Assembly (NCBI GenBank): GCA_030158125.1
Contig: JAOATL010000019.1
Location: 62,001-126,000 of the forward strand
Direction of reading: 5' to 3'
Length of the DNA: 64,000 bases
Source of the DNA: Limnohabitans sp.
Lineage (GTDB): Bacteria > Pseudomonadota > Gammaproteobacteria > Burkholderiales > Burkholderiaceae_C
Shown here: positions 61,412 through 64,000 of the stretch, piece after piece
How positions within the stretch are numbered: the first letter of the stretch is position 1
How the letters are laid out: each line of letters starts with the position of its first letter
Made by a program: the position numbers and the translations under genes
The notes under the pieces: model-generated
The model's input: only the letters and a program-made list of their open reading frames with translations
Told to the model about the DNA's origin: nothing
The model's database searches: none

Positions 61412-61825
61412 ATGCCTAGTACTGCCATCACCGCGCAGGGCATCACCATTGCCCGGTTTGGAACCACAACCTTTGAGACCATCCCCAACGTAGTCTCCTT
61501 TCAGGGGCCTGGGGGTCAAGCCTCAGTTATTGACGTCACCAATCTTGCTTCAACAGCCAAAGAGAAGAGAGTCGGTCTTCGCGATGAAGGTCAACTCTCA
61601 CTGAGCCTGCACTTCAATCCTGACGACACGGTCCATCAGGGCCTTCGTACAGATCGAGCCAATCGCGTGCGCCGCCAGTTCAAGATCACCTTCACCGACA
61701 CCACGCCCGCTGCGACATGGACTTTCTACGGCTACGTTACACAGTTCAGTGTTCAAGGTGGTGTGGATGCTGTAGTTGAAGCTAGCGTCACGATCGAAAT
61801 CGATGGCGATATCACGGAGGCATAA
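61412..61825 (+). CDS. Tail tube protein
   Basis: A 137-residue protein, mostly beta: MPSTAITAQGITIARFGTTT, IDVTNLASTAKEKRVGLRDEGQLSLSL and FYGYVTQFSVQGGVDAVVEASVTIEIDG. This is the pattern of short siphovirus tail tube subunits. The ribosome site TATGGAGG precedes it, a strong one as fits an abundant protein. Confidence 0.9.
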   Translation: MPSTAITAQGITIARFGTTTFETIPNVVSFQGPGGQASVIDVTNLASTAKEKRVGLRDEGQLSLSLHFNPDDTVHQGLRTDRANRVRRQFKITFTDTTPAATWTFYGYVTQFSVQGGVDAVVEASVTIEIDGDITEA

Positions 61826-61830
61826 AGACT

Positions 61831-62187
61831 ATGAATATTTTGACCAAAGAAGCCATCCTTGCAGCCGATGATCTGCCGCGCGAAACAGTCCTGGTACCTG
61901 AGTGGGGGGGAGACGTCTACGTCCGCACCATGAGCGGTACGGACCGCGATGCCTTTGAGAGCAGCCTTATTGCTCGCGATGGTGCAAAGGATGGTCGTAT
62001 GGAAAACGTTCGAGCCAGACTTGTCGCGCTCACCCTTTGCGATGCGACGGGCAGCCGTCTTTTTGAAGATAGTGAAATTGTTGCGCTTGGCCGAAAAAGT
62101 GCTCGAGCACTAGACAGGGTTTTCGCTGTTGCTCAGCGTCTAAACGGTATCGGTATCGAGCAGGCTGAATCAGCAAAAAAGGACTAA
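61831..62187 (+). CDS. Tail assembly chaperone gpG
   Basis: A 118-residue protein between tail tube and tape measure genes, of the lambda gpG-type: LTKEAILAADDLPRETVLVPEWGGDVYVRTMSGTDR is typical. It ends ESAKKD. A slippery A AAA AAG lies just before its stop and leads into the gpT frame. It shields the tape measure protein until the tube polymerises. Confidence 0.88.
   Translation: MNILTKEAILAADDLPRETVLVPEWGGDVYVRTMSGTDRDAFESSLIARDGAKDGRMENVRARLVALTLCDATGSRLFEDSEIVALGRKSARALDRVFAVAQRLNGIGIEQAESAKKD
62175..62181 (+). other. Programmed -1 frameshift site A AAA AAG
   Basis: The heptamer is in the correct zero frame of gpG (GCA AAA AAG GAC TAA). A -1 slip reads AAA AAA GGA CTA AAG and enters the downstream gpT frame without meeting a stop. 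This is the canonical lambda-type arrangement for tail assembly chaperones. Confidence 0.85.
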
Positions 62188-62516
62188 AGGCCAATCCCAC
62201 TCGTCGCTTCGCTTTTCGCTTGGCGCTTGCGCTGGGCATGCCGGTTCGTGAGCTATTGCAGCGGATCGGATCAGACGAGATCACCGAGTGGATGGCCTTT
62301 TATCAACTGGAACCCTTTGGCGACATGCGGGCTGATTTGAGAAGTGGTGTGATTGCGTCAACTTTTGCCAATGCCAACCGTACCAAGCACGCACGTCCTT
62401 TTACGCCAGAAGATTTCATGCCATTTATCGACCGACCCGAGCCAATTGATGAGGCCCGATTGAACGTCGCTCGTCTTAAGTCAATGTTTGCACACAGGGT
62501 CAAAAAGCATGGCTGA
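62181..62516 (+). CDS. T part of the gpGT frameshift protein
   Basis: After the -1 shift the frame reads GLKANPTRRFAFRLALALGMPVRELLQRIGSDEITEWMAFYQLEP, the DUF4035/gpT pattern, ending FAHRVKKHG. The full gpGT would have about 228 residues. The only own start in this frame is a TTG at 62220 without a good ribosome site, so it is probably made only as a fusion. Its stop overlaps the tape measure start by 8 bases. Confidence 0.85.
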   Translation, partial: GLKANPTRRFAFRLALALGMPVRELLQRIGSDEITEWMAFYQLEPFGDMRADLRSGVIASTFANANRTKHARPFTPEDFMPFIDRPEPIDEARLNVARLKSMFAHRVKKHG

Positions 62517-64000
62517 TCTTGGCTCACTTGTCGTAAAGCTTTCGGCGGAAACCTCTGAGTTTCGTGCCGATCTAGGAAGGACGGCGCGACTTTTAGATCG
62601 ACATGCCAATGACATGAAGACCTCGCTGCAGCAGGTCTCATCCATTGCCAGGACAACCTTTGCGGTAGCGATAGGTGCGACTTCTGTTGCCGCCTTGAGA
62701 GACTTTGTCAGTCAGACCATCGAGGCCGCTGCGGCTCTTCAGGGTCTTTCAGAGCAGACAGGCGCAAGTGCTGCGGCCCTTTCAGGCTTTGCACCCGTGG
62801 CCACTATTTCAGGCACGGCTATGGAGGCAATTGGCGGCAATCTCGCCAAACTCTCCAAAGGCTTGGCAGGTGTTGATGATGAGACTGCTGGGGCAACGAA
62901 GGCGCTGCAGTTTTTAGGTATTCGCGCAAAAGAAGCCAGTGGAACTTTGCGTGATCCTGCAGAGGTCATGAATGATGTCGCGCTCAAATTGGCGGAGTTT
63001 GAGGACGGTGCTGGAAAAACCGCTATTGCAATGGAACTCTTTGGAAAGTCGGGGGCCACCATGCTCCCGTTCCTTAAAGATTTGGCTGAAAACCAAGACC
63101 TAAATATTCGCTTAACGGCTAAGCAAATTGAGGAAGCAGACAACGCCTCAAAAGCAATGGGTCGCATGCGAGCAGAGTCGAATTTTGTCGCTCAGACTTT
63201 AGTGACCACGGCTATCCCATCGATGTCCGTTTTGACGCAAGAACTCAAGCGACTTTTGCTGGGAACGGACAATGCAGTTGACGGTATTCAGAGGATGCGG
63301 GCTGAGGGTACTCTGACAAATTGGGCAGAGAAAACGGCCTATGCGATTGCCGTCGTTATAGATGCACTTCGAGGTATTGGCCACACAATCAAATCGGTCA
63401 TCGGCAGCTTTTCTGCTGTTTGGGCCGATATTGAATTGGCGGGAACATTCTTGGCGGGGGGTAAAGGGCTCAATCCTTTTTCAGATGAAAACCGTTCTCG
63501 CTTGCAGGCAGCGCTTGAAAAGCGCAATGCCATCGTGGCGCAGTCCAACCAGAACTACGTTGAGCTCTGGGATATGCCGCTTTTGGCAGATGCGGTAACT
63601 AAACGATTTGACGAGATCCGCAAAGGTTCGGAGGCTTCCAACGCAGCCATTCAGGCAGCCGCTCCCAGAAAGCAGTTGAATTACAGCACTGCGACTGGCG
63701 CTGTTTCGGCCAATGCAATGGCCGGAATAGACAGCGAGATTAAGCGTCTTCAGGGGCAGGTGGATGTCGAAAGTGCCATCCTCAAGGACAGGCAAAGAAT
63801 CATCGACCTCTACGAAAGTCAGGGCTACCTGAGCTTTAAAGAAGCAAGTGAGGCGCGCCTGGCTGCGCAAGAAGACTTCACGGAAAAGCTTCGTGCACTG
63901 TCTGCAGATGAAGAGACGATCTTGCGCAGAGGCCTAGATACAGTCGCTAAGACCACCCAAGAAAAACTTAAGCTTCAGGATCGTCTGGCTGAAATCACTT
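62509..64000 (+). CDS. Tail tape measure protein (partial, cut by window end)
   Basis: An open frame from the ATG at 62509 through the right edge, at least 497 codons, missing from the ORF track because it has no stop in the window. It opens MADLGSLVVKLSAETSEFRA, which matches tape measure N-termini, followed by long helical segments (AAALQGLSEQTGASAAALSG, AMELFGKSGATMLPFLKDL) and a hydrophobic stretch. It sets tail length in siphoviruses. The position after gpG/gpT confirms the call. Confidence 0.93.
   Translation, partial: MADLGSLVVKLSAETSEFRADLGRTARLLDRHANDMKTSLQQVSSIARTTFAVAIGATSVAALRDFVSQTIEAAAALQGLSEQTGASAAALSGFAPVATISGTAMEAIGGNLAKLSKGLAGVDDETAGATKALQFLGIRAKEASGTLRDPAEVMNDVALKLAEFEDGAGKTAIAMELFGKSGATMLPFLKDLAENQDLNIRLTAKQIEEADNASKAMGRMRAESNFVAQTLVTTAIPSMSVLTQELKRLLLGTDNAVDGIQRMRAEGTLTNWAEKTAYAIAVVIDALRGIGHTIKSVIGSFSAVWADIELAGTFLAGGKGLNPFSDENRSRLQAALEKRNAIVAQSNQNYVELWDMPLLADAVTKRFDEIRKGSEASNAAIQAAAPRKQLNYSTATGAVSANAMAGIDSEIKRLQGQVDVESAILKDRQRIIDLYESQGYLSFKEASEARLAAQEDFTEKLRALSADEETILRRGLDTVAKTTQEKLKLQDRLAEIT

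Noticed and set aside
1-64000. CRISPR arrays or rRNA genes
   Set aside because: No regularly spaced repeats with unique spacers and no rRNA sequence was seen; the 47.5-47.8 kb repeats have irregular spacing and mixed orientation.

Overview
The window looks like a chromosome segment of a betaproteobacterium of the order Burkholderiales, most likely family Comamonadaceae (Limnohabitans/Rhodoferax-like). This is inferred from protein character and from the gene run cysS, alkA-like glycosylase, accA, tilS, lysC, tRNA-Ser; no database search was possible.

Region 1 (1-19128) is core genome: riboflavin genes (ribD, ribE, start of a third gene), a minor pilin cluster (pilE-, pilW-, pilX- and pilV-like, with a divergent fimT-like gene), nrdR-glyA, a lytic transglycosylase, a large DUF349 protein, the group TPR-ppiA-ppiB-lpxH, then cysS, glycosylase, accA, tilS, lysC and tRNA-Ser(GCU). 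The leader of glyA carries the conserved blocks of a ZTP (pfl) riboswitch. The cysS leader carries a terminator-like hairpin between its promoter and start codon.

Region 2 (about 19200-35100) is a defence island. On the minus strand lies a complete class 1 DISARM operon in the order WYL regulator, 70-aa ORF, drmD, drmMI, drmA, drmB, drmC. Nearly every junction is a 1- or 4-base overlap. The 70-aa ORF is not a named DISARM component. The drmMI methyltransferase is AT-rich over its C-terminal half, as if that half had been exchanged. Divergent from the operon are a small protein with internal Ser/Gly/Met repeats and a macrodomain protein, a possible two-gene accessory unit.

Region 3 (about 35100-64000, running off the right edge) is a siphovirus-type prophage. 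Its left end holds a ParB-type HTH protein, a large serine recombinase, a DUF2924 protein and a 64-aa protein. Rightward from there come an XRE regulator with an operator over its promoter, an ImmA/IrrE peptidase, a sigma-like protein and a replication/recombination block (RecA-like ATPase, DUF669, RecB-type nuclease, SF2 helicase, primase-polymerase/ATPase). A cluster of iteron-like repeats that may be the phage origin follows, then a RuvC-like resolvase, a TumE/TumA-type toxin-antitoxin pair and a ParB-methyltransferase fusion. The late genes are HNH, terminase small and large, portal, S49 protease, HK97 capsid, connector genes, tail tube, a tail chaperone pair with an A AAA AAG -1 frameshift site, and the first 497 codons of the tape measure protein.
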